A stretch of DNA of 34,487 nt from Thermoleophilia bacterium (GTDB taxonomy: Bacteria; Actinomycetota; Thermoleophilia; Gaiellales; Gaiellaceae), in the NCBI GenBank assembly GCA_014534415.1, contig JACVRM010000002.1, positions 1-34,487 of the forward strand, read 5' to 3'. The position numbers were made by a program, and so were the translations under genes. The notes beneath the pieces are model-generated. The model saw only the letters and a program-made list of their open reading frames with translations, did not search any database and was not told the DNA's origin. Shown piece after piece: positions 17,176-26,156 of this stretch (its first letter is position 1; each line of letters opens with the position of its first letter).

Positions 17176-17436
17176 TCAGTCGTTCCGCTTGCTCTCGAGA
17201 TTGCGCTCCTGACCCTCGGCGAAGTCGCCCTCTACCTCGAGTTCGGGATGGTGCTCGGCGTGCTCCTGGCCCTTCGCGAACGTGCCTTCGTGCTCGTGCT
17301 CTTCGCCGCGCTCGTGGGCGCGCCGCTCCTGGCCGCGCGCGAAGTCGCCGGACGGCTCCGCTTCCGGGTGGTGCTCCTGGGACTCCTGGCCTTCGGCGAA
17401 CGTGCCCTCGTGCACGTCCTCGTGCTCGGTTGCCAT
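17176..17436 (-). CDS. Small hydrophilic protein with four GxFAxGQE repeats
   Basis: The 86-residue product is built from an internal duplication: residues 9-38 and 49-78 match almost fully with a 40-residue offset. Within it GxFAxGQE occurs four times (11-18, 30-37, 51-58, 70-77), about every 19-21 residues, with HHPE between members of a pair. It has very many Glu and His residues, no Cys, no hydrophobic helix and no signal peptide. TAAGGAGG stands 4 nt before the ATG, and TGTTAT (17463-17468, minus) is a possible -10. Similar RFSEGQE-type repeat proteins occur in other actinobacteria, with no assigned role that I know of. It sits inside the glycerol cluster on the opposite strand. Its His clusters might bind metal; this is speculation. 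Confidence 0.8.
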   Translation of the reverse strand: MATEHEDVHEGTFAEGQESQEHHPEAEPSGDFARGQERRAHERGEEHEHEGTFAKGQEHAEHHPELEVEGDFAEGQERNLESKRND

Positions 17437-17480
17437 CTTGCCTCCTTAGGCTCGATCTCTCGATAACAGTCGCAGAAACG

Positions 17481-17525
17481 CCAGCCTCGTCGCTGGTTCG
17501 TCACCCCCGCCGGCGCTGCGATACT
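17481..17525 (+). promoter_or_regulatory. glpA upstream region with dyad and leaderless-type -10
   Basis: GATACT (17520-17525) ends 6 nt before GTG 17532, with no Shine-Dalgarno sequence. CCAGC/GCTGG (17481-17496) is a dyad near the expected -35 position and could be an operator. Confidence 0.4.
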
Positions 17526-17531
17526 CGGGTC

Positions 17532-19088
17532 GTGGCTGCTCTCCAGACCGACGTGCTGGTCATCGGAGGCGGCTCCACGGGCGCGGGCGTGGCGCGTGAC
17601 GCCGCGATGCGCGGGCTCGGCACGGTGCTCGTCGAGCGCCGCGATCTCGCGGACGGGACGACAGGCCGTTTTCACGGCCTGCTGCATTCAGGCGGCCGCT
17701 ACGTCGTCAAGGACCCGCCCGCCGCGCGCGAGTGCGTCCCCGAGAACGCGATCCTGCGTCGCATCGCGGCCGACTGCATCGAGGATACGGGCGGCCTGTT
17801 CGTGACCACGCCGCCGGACGACCCGGCGTACGCCGAGCAGTTCCTCGCCGGCTGCCGAGCGACCGGCGTACCCGTCGAGGAGCTACCGGTCGGCGAGGCG
17901 CTGCAGCGCGAGCCGCGCCTCAATCCGCGCATCTCTCGCGCGTTTCTGGTTCCGGATGCCGCGATCGACCCGTGGAAGACCGTGTGGGCGTGCGCGCGTT
18001 CCGCGCAGGCGTACGGAGCGCGCATTCTCACCTACCACCGAGTCGTCGACCTCGTACGCTCCGGCGACCGAGTCGTCGGCGCGCGGCTCGCCAACGACCT
18101 GACCGGCGAGGAGGTCGGGGTCGAGGCCGCGGTCGTCGTCAACGCGTCGGGCGCCTGGGCCGGGCAGATCGCGCGCATGGCGGGCTGCGACGTCGAGATC
18201 CAGCCCGGCAAGGGGATCATGATCGCGATGAACCACAGGCTCGTGCAGACGGTGATCAACCGCTGCAAGATGCCGGCAGACGGCGACATCCTCGTCCCGA
18301 TCCGGACGGTCTCGGTGATCGGTACGACGGACGTGCGCGTGCCGGATCCCGACGAGGCCCCGGTCACGCAGGGCGAGGTCGAGCAGATGCTCGACGAGGG
18401 CGAGGTGCTCGTGCCGGGGTTCCGGCGCGCGCGTGCGCTCCGCGTCTGGGCCGGCGTGCGACCGCTCTTCCAGGAGACGAAGCCGGGGCTGGTGAGTGAC
18501 ACGCGTGACGTGAGCCGCTCGCACACGCTGCTCGACCACGCGAGGCGCGACGGTGTCGAAGGCCTCCTGACGATCACGGGCGGCAAGACGACGACGTTCC
18601 GGCTAATGGCGGAGGTGACCGTGGATGCCGTTTGCGAGCACCTCGGCGTGAAGCGGCCCTGCCGGACACACGAGGAGTCGCTGCCCGGCTCGCAGGACGG
18701 AGGCCACTACTGGCTCGGCGCGCGACTGGCGTCGCGCGAGCCGGTGCCGCGCTCGGAACAGATCGTCTGCGAGTGCGAGCTGATCACGCGCCGGAAGCTC
18801 GAGGAAGCGATCGACCGCCGCCGTACCGTCAACCTCGACGACATCCGCCGCACCCTGCGCCTGGGCATGGGCCCCTGCCAGGGCGGCTTTTGCATCTACC
18901 GCGCCACGGGCATCCTGCACGCGCGTCACGGCGTCGACGCGGAGACCGCCAACGGCTCGCTGCTCTCGTTTCTCCAGGAGCGGTGGAAGGGCGTGCATCC
19001 GATCCTGTACGGCGACCAGCTGCGTCAGGCGCACCTCGACGACTGGATCTTCCAGGGCGTCCTCAATGTGCGCGAGCTGGCGCGGTGA
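17532..19088 (+). CDS. glpA: Anaerobic-type glycerol-3-phosphate dehydrogenase subunit A
   Basis: GlpA is the FAD subunit oxidising glycerol 3-phosphate to DHAP. The FAD-binding start is VLVIGGGSTGAGVARDAAMRG (12-19), then TTGRFHGLLHSGGRYV, and VNASGAWAGQIA later. The C-terminal BFD-like [2Fe-2S] domain has CEC (Cys413, Cys415) and GPCQGGFC (Cys449, Cys454), which separates GlpA from aerobic GlpD. It has 518 residues. GTG 17532 follows a -10-like GATACT at 6 nt, suggesting a leaderless start. It overlaps glpB by 4 bp (GTGA). The frame is open upstream to 17430 but that part overlaps the divergent gene and lacks family character. Confidence 0.94.
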   Translation: MAALQTDVLVIGGGSTGAGVARDAAMRGLGTVLVERRDLADGTTGRFHGLLHSGGRYVVKDPPAARECVPENAILRRIAADCIEDTGGLFVTTPPDDPAYAEQFLAGCRATGVPVEELPVGEALQREPRLNPRISRAFLVPDAAIDPWKTVWACARSAQAYGARILTYHRVVDLVRSGDRVVGARLANDLTGEEVGVEAAVVVNASGAWAGQIARMAGCDVEIQPGKGIMIAMNHRLVQTVINRCKMPADGDILVPIRTVSVIGTTDVRVPDPDEAPVTQGEVEQMLDEGEVLVPGFRRARALRVWAGVRPLFQETKPGLVSDTRDVSRSHTLLDHARRDGVEGLLTITGGKTTTFRLMAEVTVDAVCEHLGVKRPCRTHEESLPGSQDGGHYWLGARLASREPVPRSEQIVCECELITRRKLEEAIDRRRTVNLDDIRRTLRLGMGPCQGGFCIYRATGILHARHGVDAETANGSLLSFLQERWKGVHPILYGDQLRQAHLDDWIFQGVLNVRELAR

Positions 19089-20329
19089 CGTACGACGCGG
19101 TGGTCGTCGGCATCGGCGTGGCGGGCCTGACGGCTGCGCTTCGGCTCGCCGAGCACGGCCGGCGCGTCCTCGTGGTGGCCAAAGGCGTGGGCTCTACGCA
19201 CCTCGCTCCCGGCCGCCTCGACATTCTGGGCTACGCGGCCGGCGGACAACGGATCGAGCGGCCCGCCGCTGCGCTCGGCGCCTTTCTCGCGGAGCGCCCC
19301 GACCATCCCTATGCGCGCGTCGGTGCCCGCACGCTCTCCGAGTCCGCCGAGTGGTTTCGTGCGCGGCTGGGCTACGTCGGCTCGGCCGACGAGAACTTCT
19401 TGCTGCCGACCGCGCTCGGAGCTGTCAAACCGACCGCCGTCGTACCGCCCAGTGCGGTGGGCGGCGATCTGCGTACGGGCGGGCGCTTCTTGATCGTCGG
19501 CCTCCAGGGGCTCAAGGACTTCTTTCCGGCGCTCTGCGCGGCCAACCTTCAGAACGCCGCGCCGGTGCGCGCGCGCGCCGTCGAGCTGCACCCGCCGCTC
19601 GGCGGCGAGCATGACGTGAATGGACTCGGCTTTGCCGGTCGCTTCGAGGACGAGCCGTTCCGCGAAGCGGTCGTTCGTGAGCTGCGCATCACGTTCGCTC
19701 CCGGCGAGCGGGTCGGCTTCCCGGCCGTCCTCGGGCTGCGCGAAGCGGAAGGCGTCTGGCGCGAGCTTGAGGAGCGCGTGCGTACGCGGGTGTTCGAGAT
19801 ACCGACGCTGCCTCCCTCGGTGCCCGGGATCCGCATGTTCGAGTCGCTCCGCTCCGCGCTGCGCGCGGCGGGGGCGCGCATCGTTGTCGGCGACGCCGTC
19901 GTCCGCGCGCGCACGAGTGGGCGGAGAGTCGAGGCAGTCGTCGCCGAGGCGGCGGGGCGCACCGTCGAGTACAGCGGGGAAAGCTTCGTGCTCGCGACCG
20001 GCGGCTTCGCGTCGGGCGGGCTGGAGCTCGGCTCGGACGGAGCGGCGCGCGAGACCGTTCTCGGGTTGCCGATCGCCGGCTTGCCGCCGCACGGCGAGCG
20101 TTTCTCGCCGGAGTACCTGGGCGTGCAGCCGTTCGCCCGCGCCGGGCTGGCGGTCGACGAGCGACTCCGTCCGCTCGGCGAGGACGGCAACGTCGCCTAC
20201 GAGAACCTGTACGCGGCGGGCGCGACGCTCGGCGGCGCCGAGCCCTGGCGGGAAGCGTCGGGCGAGGGAATCAGCGTGGCCACGGGCTTTGCGGCCGCCG
20301 AGGCGATCGTCCAGAGTACGGCCCGATGA
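19085..20329 (+). CDS. glpB: Anaerobic glycerol-3-phosphate dehydrogenase subunit B
   Basis: GlpB is the second flavoprotein of the GlpABC complex. The dinucleotide-binding motif is VVVGIGVAGLTAALRLAEHG (Gly9-Gly14), followed by VAKGVGSTHLAPGRLDILGY, which is typical of GlpB. FVLATGGFASGGLEL and ENLYAAGATLGGAEPWREASGEG form the late FAD contacts. It has 414 residues. It overlaps glpA by 4 bp and glpC by 4 bp, so the three are translationally coupled. The GTG 19085 start puts the nucleotide-binding motif at the very N-terminus, as expected. Confidence 0.93.
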   Translation: MTYDAVVVGIGVAGLTAALRLAEHGRRVLVVAKGVGSTHLAPGRLDILGYAAGGQRIERPAAALGAFLAERPDHPYARVGARTLSESAEWFRARLGYVGSADENFLLPTALGAVKPTAVVPPSAVGGDLRTGGRFLIVGLQGLKDFFPALCAANLQNAAPVRARAVELHPPLGGEHDVNGLGFAGRFEDEPFREAVVRELRITFAPGERVGFPAVLGLREAEGVWRELEERVRTRVFEIPTLPPSVPGIRMFESLRSALRAAGARIVVGDAVVRARTSGRRVEAVVAEAAGRTVEYSGESFVLATGGFASGGLELGSDGAARETVLGLPIAGLPPHGERFSPEYLGVQPFARAGLAVDERLRPLGEDGNVAYENLYAAGATLGGAEPWREASGEGISVATGFAAAEAIVQSTAR

Positions 20330-21525
20330 GCAGCGTTCGCGAGACGCTCGACCACTGTGTCAAGTGCACGATCTGCGAGACGTTCTGCCCGTACTCCAAG
20401 GCGACGCCGCTGTTCCCCGGACCGAAGTACGTCGGCCCGCAGGCGGAGCGCTTCCGCGGGACGGAGGGCTCCCCGGACTACTCGCTCGACTACTGCTCGG
20501 GGTGCGGCATCTGCACGCAGGTGTGCCCTCAGGGCGTGAAGATCGCGGAGATCAACTCGCAGGCCCGCGCCGAGCTCTGGGAGGAGCGCGGCATTCCGCT
20601 CCGGAACCGTATCGTTGCCCGTCCGAGCGTTACGGGGGCACTCGGCACGCCCGTCGCGCCGCTGGCAAACCTGACGCTGCGCGCGCGTCCGGCGCGCTGG
20701 GCGCTCGAGCGCACGCTCGGCATCGACCGGCGTGCGCCGCTGCCGCGCTTCGCGGGGCGCACGTTCCAGGCCTGGGCTCGGCGCAGGCGGGGCCCGCAAG
20801 CCGCGAGCGGCACGGTCGCCTACTTCCACGGCTGCAGCACGAACTACTACGAGCCCGAGACGGGCGAGCGTGTCGTGGAACTGCTCGAGCACAACGGCTT
20901 CCGCGTGGTCGTGCCGCGCCAGGGCTGCTGCGGTCTGCCTCTCCAGTCGAACGGAGACTTCCCGGCGGCGCGCCGGTACGCCAGCCGTCTCGCCGCAACG
21001 CTCGACGCCGCCGGGGAGGGGGCACCGATCGTCTCCAACTCGACGAGCTGCAGCCTGATGCTGAAGCGCGAGGCGCTCGAGATCCTCGAGGTCGACGACG
21101 AGGCGCTGCGGCGGGTCAGCGAGCGGACGTACGACGTCTGCGAGTTCCTGCTCGGCCTCCACGAGCGCGGCGAGCTGCGCACGGACTTCCAGCCGCTGCC
21201 GCTCACCGTGCCGTACCACGCTCCCTGCCAGCAGCGCGGCCACGGCATCGGCAAGCCGGCGCTCGACCTGCTCGCGCTCATTCCCGAGCTCCGCCTCGTC
21301 GAGCTGGACGCGGCCTGCTGCGGGATCGCCGGCACGTACGGCCTCAAGCGCGAGAAGTACGAGATCTCGATGCGGGTCGGCGAGGAGCTCTTCGCGCAGG
21401 TCCGCGACGCCGAGCCAGACCTGACGGCCTGCGACAGCGAGACGTGCCGCTGGCAGATCACGCACGGGACGGGCGTCCCGAGCGTGCACCCGGTCGAGCT
21501 CCTGCACCGCGCCTACGGCCTGTAA
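20326..21525 (+). CDS. glpC: Anaerobic glycerol-3-phosphate dehydrogenase subunit C
   Basis: GlpC carries electrons from GlpAB to the membrane quinone pool. Two [4Fe-4S] ferredoxin motifs are complete: CVKCTICETFCP (from about residue 11) and CSGCGICTQVCP. Two CCG (DUF224-like) domains follow: GCSTNYYEPETG with RQGCCGLPLQSNGD, and YHAPCQQRGHG with DAACCGIAGTYGLKREKYE. The length of 399 residues matches E. coli GlpC. No membrane segment is visible, as usual. It starts with an ATGA overlap with glpB and ends 6 bp before the DhaM fusion, so the electron chain and the kinase relay share one transcript. Confidence 0.94.
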   Translation: MSSVRETLDHCVKCTICETFCPYSKATPLFPGPKYVGPQAERFRGTEGSPDYSLDYCSGCGICTQVCPQGVKIAEINSQARAELWEERGIPLRNRIVARPSVTGALGTPVAPLANLTLRARPARWALERTLGIDRRAPLPRFAGRTFQAWARRRRGPQAASGTVAYFHGCSTNYYEPETGERVVELLEHNGFRVVVPRQGCCGLPLQSNGDFPAARRYASRLAATLDAAGEGAPIVSNSTSCSLMLKREALEILEVDDEALRRVSERTYDVCEFLLGLHERGELRTDFQPLPLTVPYHAPCQQRGHGIGKPALDLLALIPELRLVELDAACCGIAGTYGLKREKYEISMRVGEELFAQVRDAEPDLTACDSETCRWQITHGTGVPSVHPVELLHRAYGL

Positions 21526-21531
21526 CGCGCC

Positions 21532-24024
21532 ATGGTCGGCATCGTCCTCGTCTCGCACAGCGCCGCGCTCGCGGAAGGCGTGGCGGAGCTCGCTCGCGGC
21601 ATGGCCGGCGACGTGGCCGTCGAGGCGGCGGGCGGGCTGGACACGCAGGAGCCCGCGCTCGGCACCGATGCGGCGCGCGTGCTGGCGGCCGTCGAGCGGG
21701 CGGACACGGGCGACGGCGCGCTCGTGCTCATGGACCTGGGTAGCGCCGTGCTGTCTGCCGAGCTGGCGCTCGACTTCCTTCCTGAGGACCGGCGCGCGCG
21801 AGTGCTCCTCTCGGCGGCGCCGCTCGTGGAGGGCGCAGTCGCCGCCGCCGTCGCCGCGCAGGCCGGCGCGCCGCTCGAGCAGGTCGCGGCCGAGGCCCGA
21901 GGCGGGCTCGCGCCGAAGGCGGCGCACCTCGGTGAAGAGCCGGCGGAGGCGGCGCCCGTCTCTCCCGCGCGGAGCACGCACGAGCTGCGGCTCGACGTGC
22001 GAAACCGGCTCGGACTGCACGCGCGGCCGGCCGCGCGCTTCGTGCGCACCGCCGCCGGCTTCGACGCCGACGTGACGGTCGTCAACGTCACGACCGGACG
22101 CGGGCCGGCCAGCGCACGCAGCCTCAATGCGCTGGCCACCCTGGGGGTGCGGCAGGGACACCAGATCGCCGTCGCGGCGAGCGGGCCGGATGCGGAACGC
22201 GTCCTGGACGCACTCCGCGCGCTCGCCGAGCGCGACTTCGACGATCTCGAGGACGAGCTTCCGGCGGCTCCCGTCGTGGCGCGGGTGGCGCCGTCGGCGG
22301 CTCGCCGCGACGGCGCGCTGGCCGGCCTGCCGGTCTCGCCTGGCACGGCCGTCGGTGAAGTCGCGCGACTGCGGGTCGAGCTCCCACCCGCGCCGTTGGA
22401 TCCCGCGCAGGACCGCGACGCCGAGCTCGTCGCGCTCGACGTGGCGCTCGCGAACGCACGTCGCGAGATCACGACGGCTCGCGACAGCGTCGCGGTCCGC
22501 GCGTCGGCGCAACAGGCCGCGATCTTCGACGCGCACCTGCTGCTCCTCGAAGACGAGGCGCTCGTCGGTGCGGCGCGACGCCGCGTCGCCGAGGACGGCG
22601 TCCGCGCCGCGCGCGCGTGGGAGCTCGCACTGGCCGACGCCGAAGCCGCCTGGGACGCGGTGGACGATCCGTACCTGCGCGAGCGCGCGGGCGACGTCCG
22701 CGCCGTCGGGCGGCATGTGCTCGCGCACCTGCTCGGCGTCCAGGCTGCGCCCGTTGCGGCCGCGGGCGTCGTGGTCGCGCCCGATCTCACGCCGGCGGAA
22801 ACGGCCACGCTCGACCCCGGCTCCGTGCGCGGCATTGCGACGGCGTACGGGGGTCCGACCTCGCACAGCGCCATCCTCGCGCGCTCGCTCGGCGTGCCGG
22901 CGGTCGCCGGTCTGGGTGCCGAGCTGCTCGAGCTGGCGGAGGGCACGGTCGTGGCTCTGGACGGCGACGAGGGCCTTCTCATTCCCGACCCGCCGCCCGG
23001 CGTGACGGCGGCGTTCGAGGCGCGGGCCGTGGCTCGCGCGGAGCGTCAGCGCTCGCTGCGTGATGCGGCCCAGCAGCCGGCGCGGACGCTCGACGGAACG
23101 CACGTCGAGGTCGCCGCCAACGTCGGCTCGGAGGCCGATGCCGCAGCCGCGCTGGCGGCCGGCGCCGACGCCGTCGGACTGCTGCGGACCGAGTTCCTGT
23201 TCGTGGGACGCTCGGCGATGCCCGACGAACTCGAGCAGGCAGCCGCCTACGGGGCGGTGGCGCGCGCGCTGGACGGCCGGCCGGTCGTCCTGCGCACTCT
23301 CGACGTCGGTGCCGACAAGCCGCTCCCGTACGTCGAGCAGCAGCCCGAGGCGAACCCGTTCCTCGGAACGCGCGGCATCCGGCTCGCGCTCGCACGGCCG
23401 GAGCTGCTGACGACGCAGCTGCGCGCGCTGCTGCGGGCTGCGGCCGACCACCGCTTCCGCGTCATGTTTCCGATGGTCGCCTCGCTCGCCGAGTACCGCG
23501 AGGCGGTCGCGCTGCTCGCGCGCTGCCGGGACGAGCTCGCCGCCGAAGGGACGGTCACGGGCGAGGTCGAGGTGGGCGTGATGGTGGAGGTGCCGGCCGC
23601 CGCGCTGACGGCCGGAGCCTTCGCGCGAGAGGTCGACTTCTTCTCGATCGGAACGAACGACCTCTCCCAGTACACCGCCGCGGCAGAGCGCGGCAACCCC
23701 AACGTCGCGGCGCTCGCCGACGCGCTCACCCCGCCCGTCCTGCGGCTGATCGCCCTCGTCGGCGATGCGGCTGAGCGGCACGGGCGCTGGGCCGGTGTGT
23801 GCGGCGAGCTCGCCGCCGACCCGGCCGCCGTGCCCGTGCTCCTCGGGCTCGGCGTCCGCGAGCTCAGCGTCGCGCCGCCGTTCGTGGCCGCCGTCAAGGA
23901 CGCCGTTCGCGCCGTCGACCTCGACGAGGCGCGACGCCTCGCGGCCGCGGCCCTCGAGCTCGACTCGGCGCACGCGGTGCGCGAGCTCGTCGCGCGCCGG
24001 ACGCGGGAGGCCGCGCCGGCATGA
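21532..24024 (+). CDS. dhaM: DhaM-HPr-enzyme I fusion, phosphoryl donor for dihydroxyacetone kinase
   Basis: One 830-residue chain holds a full PTS relay. Residues 1-135 are the EIIA-Dha (mannose-type) domain with VSHSAALAEG, His9 phosphorylatable, and LVLMDLGSAVLSAE. Residues about 148-240 are HPr with NRLGLHARPAARF, His163. Residues about 262-830 are complete enzyme I: GGPTSHSAILARS with His445, LRTEFLF (551-557), LRTLDVGADKPLPY, MVEVPAAA, FSIGTNDLSQYT and GVCGELAADP with Cys757. Phosphate should flow PEP to His445, His163, His9, then DhaL-ADP. In E. coli DhaM the EI part is truncated; here it is complete, including the PEP-binding barrel. It is the last gene of the glpABC run. Confidence 0.95.
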   Translation: MVGIVLVSHSAALAEGVAELARGMAGDVAVEAAGGLDTQEPALGTDAARVLAAVERADTGDGALVLMDLGSAVLSAELALDFLPEDRRARVLLSAAPLVEGAVAAAVAAQAGAPLEQVAAEARGGLAPKAAHLGEEPAEAAPVSPARSTHELRLDVRNRLGLHARPAARFVRTAAGFDADVTVVNVTTGRGPASARSLNALATLGVRQGHQIAVAASGPDAERVLDALRALAERDFDDLEDELPAAPVVARVAPSAARRDGALAGLPVSPGTAVGEVARLRVELPPAPLDPAQDRDAELVALDVALANARREITTARDSVAVRASAQQAAIFDAHLLLLEDEALVGAARRRVAEDGVRAARAWELALADAEAAWDAVDDPYLRERAGDVRAVGRHVLAHLLGVQAAPVAAAGVVVAPDLTPAETATLDPGSVRGIATAYGGPTSHSAILARSLGVPAVAGLGAELLELAEGTVVALDGDEGLLIPDPPPGVTAAFEARAVARAERQRSLRDAAQQPARTLDGTHVEVAANVGSEADAAAALAAGADAVGLLRTEFLFVGRSAMPDELEQAAAYGAVARALDGRPVVLRTLDVGADKPLPYVEQQPEANPFLGTRGIRLALARPELLTTQLRALLRAAADHRFRVMFPMVASLAEYREAVALLARCRDELAAEGTVTGEVEVGVMVEVPAAALTAGAFAREVDFFSIGTNDLSQYTAAAERGNPNVAALADALTPPVLRLIALVGDAAERHGRWAGVCGELAADPAAVPVLLGLGVRELSVAPPFVAAVKDAVRAVDLDEARRLAAAALELDSAHAVRELVARRTREAAPA

Positions 24025-24052
24025 GCAGGATGCAGTCCCCTCTGGAGCGATC

Positions 24053-24616
24053 GTGAGCGGCGCCTCGTTGCTCGTCCGGCTGACCTCGCTTCGCATCGCG
24101 CTCGTCCCGGCGGTCATGGGGCTGATCCTTCTCGAGGGCGACTGGACTCACTGGGAGCCGGTCGCCGCGGCCGTCTTCGCGGCCGCCGCAGCAACGGACT
24201 TCCTGGACGGGTACCTCGCGCGCAGATGGCAAGTCACGTCTGCGCTCGGCTCGTTTCTGGATACGACCGCCGACAAGCTGCTGGTCTCCGGCGCCCTCAT
24301 CGCACTCGTCGCGGTCGACCGGACGTCCGCGTGGATCGCGATGGTCGTCGTCGGCCGCGAGCTCGTCATTCTCGCGCTGCGCGGAATGGTCGCCTCGGAG
24401 GGCTCCTGGCTCGAGCCGTCCGTCTGGGGAAAGCTGAAGACGAACGTCCAGTTCGTCGCCGTCCTCCTCGCCGTCCTGCGGCCCGGCGAGCCGCTCGGCC
24501 CGCTCTACCTGGACGAGTGGGTGATGCTGGCCGCCGCGTTCGTGACGGTCATGTCGGCCGTCGAGTACCTGACGCGCTTCGCGGGGGTGCTCGGCTCGGC
24601 GGGTTCGTCGCGGTAG
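24053..24616 (+). CDS. pgsA: CDP-alcohol phosphatidyltransferase, probably phosphatidylglycerophosphate synthase
   Basis: It would exchange the CMP of CDP-diacylglycerol for a polar alcohol at the membrane. The family signature DG-x2-AR-x8-G-x3-D-x3-D is intact in TDFLDGYLARR with GSFLDTTADK. At least four hydrophobic segments fit the 187 residues. GTG 24053 has TGGAG before it. The glycerol 3-phosphate made by the upstream cluster is the natural acceptor for PgsA, so the position fits, but phosphatidylinositol-phosphate synthase and cardiolipin-type enzymes share the motif. KLKTNVQFVAVLLAV near the end is typical of PgsA. Substrate is therefore inferred. Confidence 0.85.
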   Translation: MSGASLLVRLTSLRIALVPAVMGLILLEGDWTHWEPVAAAVFAAAAATDFLDGYLARRWQVTSALGSFLDTTADKLLVSGALIALVAVDRTSAWIAMVVVGRELVILALRGMVASEGSWLEPSVWGKLKTNVQFVAVLLAVLRPGEPLGPLYLDEWVMLAAAFVTVMSAVEYLTRFAGVLGSAGSSR

Positions 24617-24621
24617 GCGAG

Positions 24622-24634
24622 TACGATTCGACGG
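24622..24634 (+). promoter_or_regulatory. Possible leaderless-type -10 before the DUF3352 gene
   Basis: TACGAT (24622-24627) is 7 nt before ATG 24635. There is no Shine-Dalgarno sequence. Confidence 0.4.
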
Positions 24635-26146
24635 ATGGCCGCCGCGTCCGGACGCCGCGTGAGCCGTGCCGGCCGAGTGGCCGCTCTCTGTGCGCTCTCC
24701 GTCGTGTTCGTCGCCTGCAGCGGCGGCGACGACGGCGACGCCCCGGCCCTTCCGGAGGCGGCCACGCTCGCGCCGGCGGACACGGCGTTCTTCATCTCGG
24801 TGGAGACGGATTTCGACGGCGAGCGGTGGCAGCAGGCCGAGGCGCTGCTCGAAGAGTTCCCGGACGGCGACGAGCTGCTCGGCACGATCCAGGACGAGCT
24901 CGAGGCAGAGGACGTCGACTTCGAGCGGGACGTCAAGCCGGCGCTCGGGCCGGAGGTCGGCGTCGCCGGCTTCGATCTGCCGGCCGACGAGCCGCCGGTC
25001 GTGGTCTACACCAAGCCGCCCGACCGGGCCAAGTTCGACGCCCTCCTCGAGAAGTCGAGCGACGACGAGGAGGTCGTCACGCGCGAGGTCGACGGCTGGG
25101 TCGTGGCGGCGGAGAACCAGGCGGACCTCGACCGGTTCCTCGCAGGCCGCGAGGAGGGCAGCCTGGCCGATCAGGACGACTTCCGAGACGCGCTCGAAGC
25201 CGTGGAAGAGGACGCGCTTGTCTTCACTTACTTCGGCGGGCGGGGGGTCCAGGAGGCGTTCAACGAGGGACTCGAAGACGAGGGTGCGCCCAGGTCGCTC
25301 ACCGCGAAGCTCGGCGCTTTCCGCTCGCTCGTCTCGTCGACGACGGCCGAGGAAGACGGCGTGCGCTTCGACTCGTTCGCCACGTACGACGGCGAGCTCG
25401 GAGTCGGCTCGTACACGCCGGAGCTCGCGGAGACGCTGCCTGCGCAGCCGCTCTTCTACTCCTCGGTCGCGAATCTCGACGAGCCTGCGCGAAAGCTGCT
25501 CGAGGTCGTGCGGGAGACGATCCCGGGGTTCAGCCGGCAGCTCCGGCAGGCAGAGGCCGCGCTCGGCTTCTCGGTCGAGGACGACCTGATCGCGCTGCTC
25601 GACGGCGAGAGCGCGCTCGCTGTCTACGCGAACGACGGCGGCGAGCTGCCGGTGGTCGTCGACTACGTCCTCGACGTCGACGACGAGGCGAAGGCGCGCC
25701 GCCTGATGCAGCGGTTCGGCGGACTGCTCGAGCTCGCCGAGAGCGGCCGCTCGGTCAAGACGAAGGTCGGCGAGCTGGACGCGACCCGGCTGGAGTTCAC
25801 CGACGAGGATTTCTCGCTCTACTGGGCCGTGTTCGACGGCAAGCTCGCAATCTCGACGGAGGGCGAGCGCGGGCTGGGCGCCTTGCGGGGCGAGAGGGCG
25901 CGGCTCGCCGACGACGACGCGTACACCGCCGCGCTCGACGGGGCGGGCGCGCCGGACGACGTGGCGGCCGTCGTCTACTCGGATCTGGCGACGGCGATTC
26001 CGTACTTCATCGAGGTCGCCGAGGACGAGGGCGACGACGTCGACGCGAAGACGCGGCGCAATCTCGAACCGCTCAAGTCGTTCGTCGCGTACGCGACGGA
26101 GGAGGACACCGGCCTGCGCGTCGCCGGGTTCGTCGGCATCGAGTAG
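24635..26146 (+). CDS. DUF3352-like lipoprotein
   Basis: The 503-residue protein starts with a basic stretch and hydrophobic helix ending in a lipobox-like VVFVAC, with Cys28 as the lipidation site for Lgt. SGGDDGDAP forms an acidic linker. The body is acidic and repeats the plan [15 protein letters not shown] ... [12 protein letters not shown] ... [16 protein letters not shown], where a chain residue difference is scored as in DUF3352 proteins; [21 protein letters not shown] lies near the end. No catalytic residues are apparent. It is anchored outside the cytoplasmic membrane. The stop codon TAG doubles as part of the -10-like hexamer before metK. The family name rests on memory of its layout. 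Confidence 0.8.
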   Translation: MAAASGRRVSRAGRVAALCALSVVFVACSGGDDGDAPALPEAATLAPADTAFFISVETDFDGERWQQAEALLEEFPDGDELLGTIQDELEAEDVDFERDVKPALGPEVGVAGFDLPADEPPVVVYTKPPDRAKFDALLEKSSDDEEVVTREVDGWVVAAENQADLDRFLAGREEGSLADQDDFRDALEAVEEDALVFTYFGGRGVQEAFNEGLEDEGAPRSLTAKLGAFRSLVSSTTAEEDGVRFDSFATYDGELGVGSYTPELAETLPAQPLFYSSVANLDEPARKLLEVVRETIPGFSRQLRQAEAALGFSVEDDLIALLDGESALAVYANDGGELPVVVDYVLDVDDEAKARRLMQRFGGLLELAESGRSVKTKVGELDATRLEFTDEDFSLYWAVFDGKLAISTEGERGLGALRGERARLADDDAYTAALDGAGAPDDVAAVVYSDLATAIPYFIEVAEDEGDDVDAKTRRNLEPLKSFVAYATEEDTGLRVAGFVGIE

Positions 26147-26156
26147 CGTTTTCGCC
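26144..26156 (+). promoter_or_regulatory. Possible leaderless-type -10 overlapping the upstream stop codon, before metK
   Basis: TAGCGT (26144-26149) lies 7 nt before GTG 26157. The first three bases are the stop codon of the DUF3352 gene. No Shine-Dalgarno sequence is present. Confidence 0.35.

Noticed and set aside
20197-24117. 1306-codon minus-strand open frame opposite glpC and dhaM
   Set aside because: Arises from high GC in the plus-strand codons; rich in Arg/Ala/Glu shadow pattern, no ribosome site and no domain.
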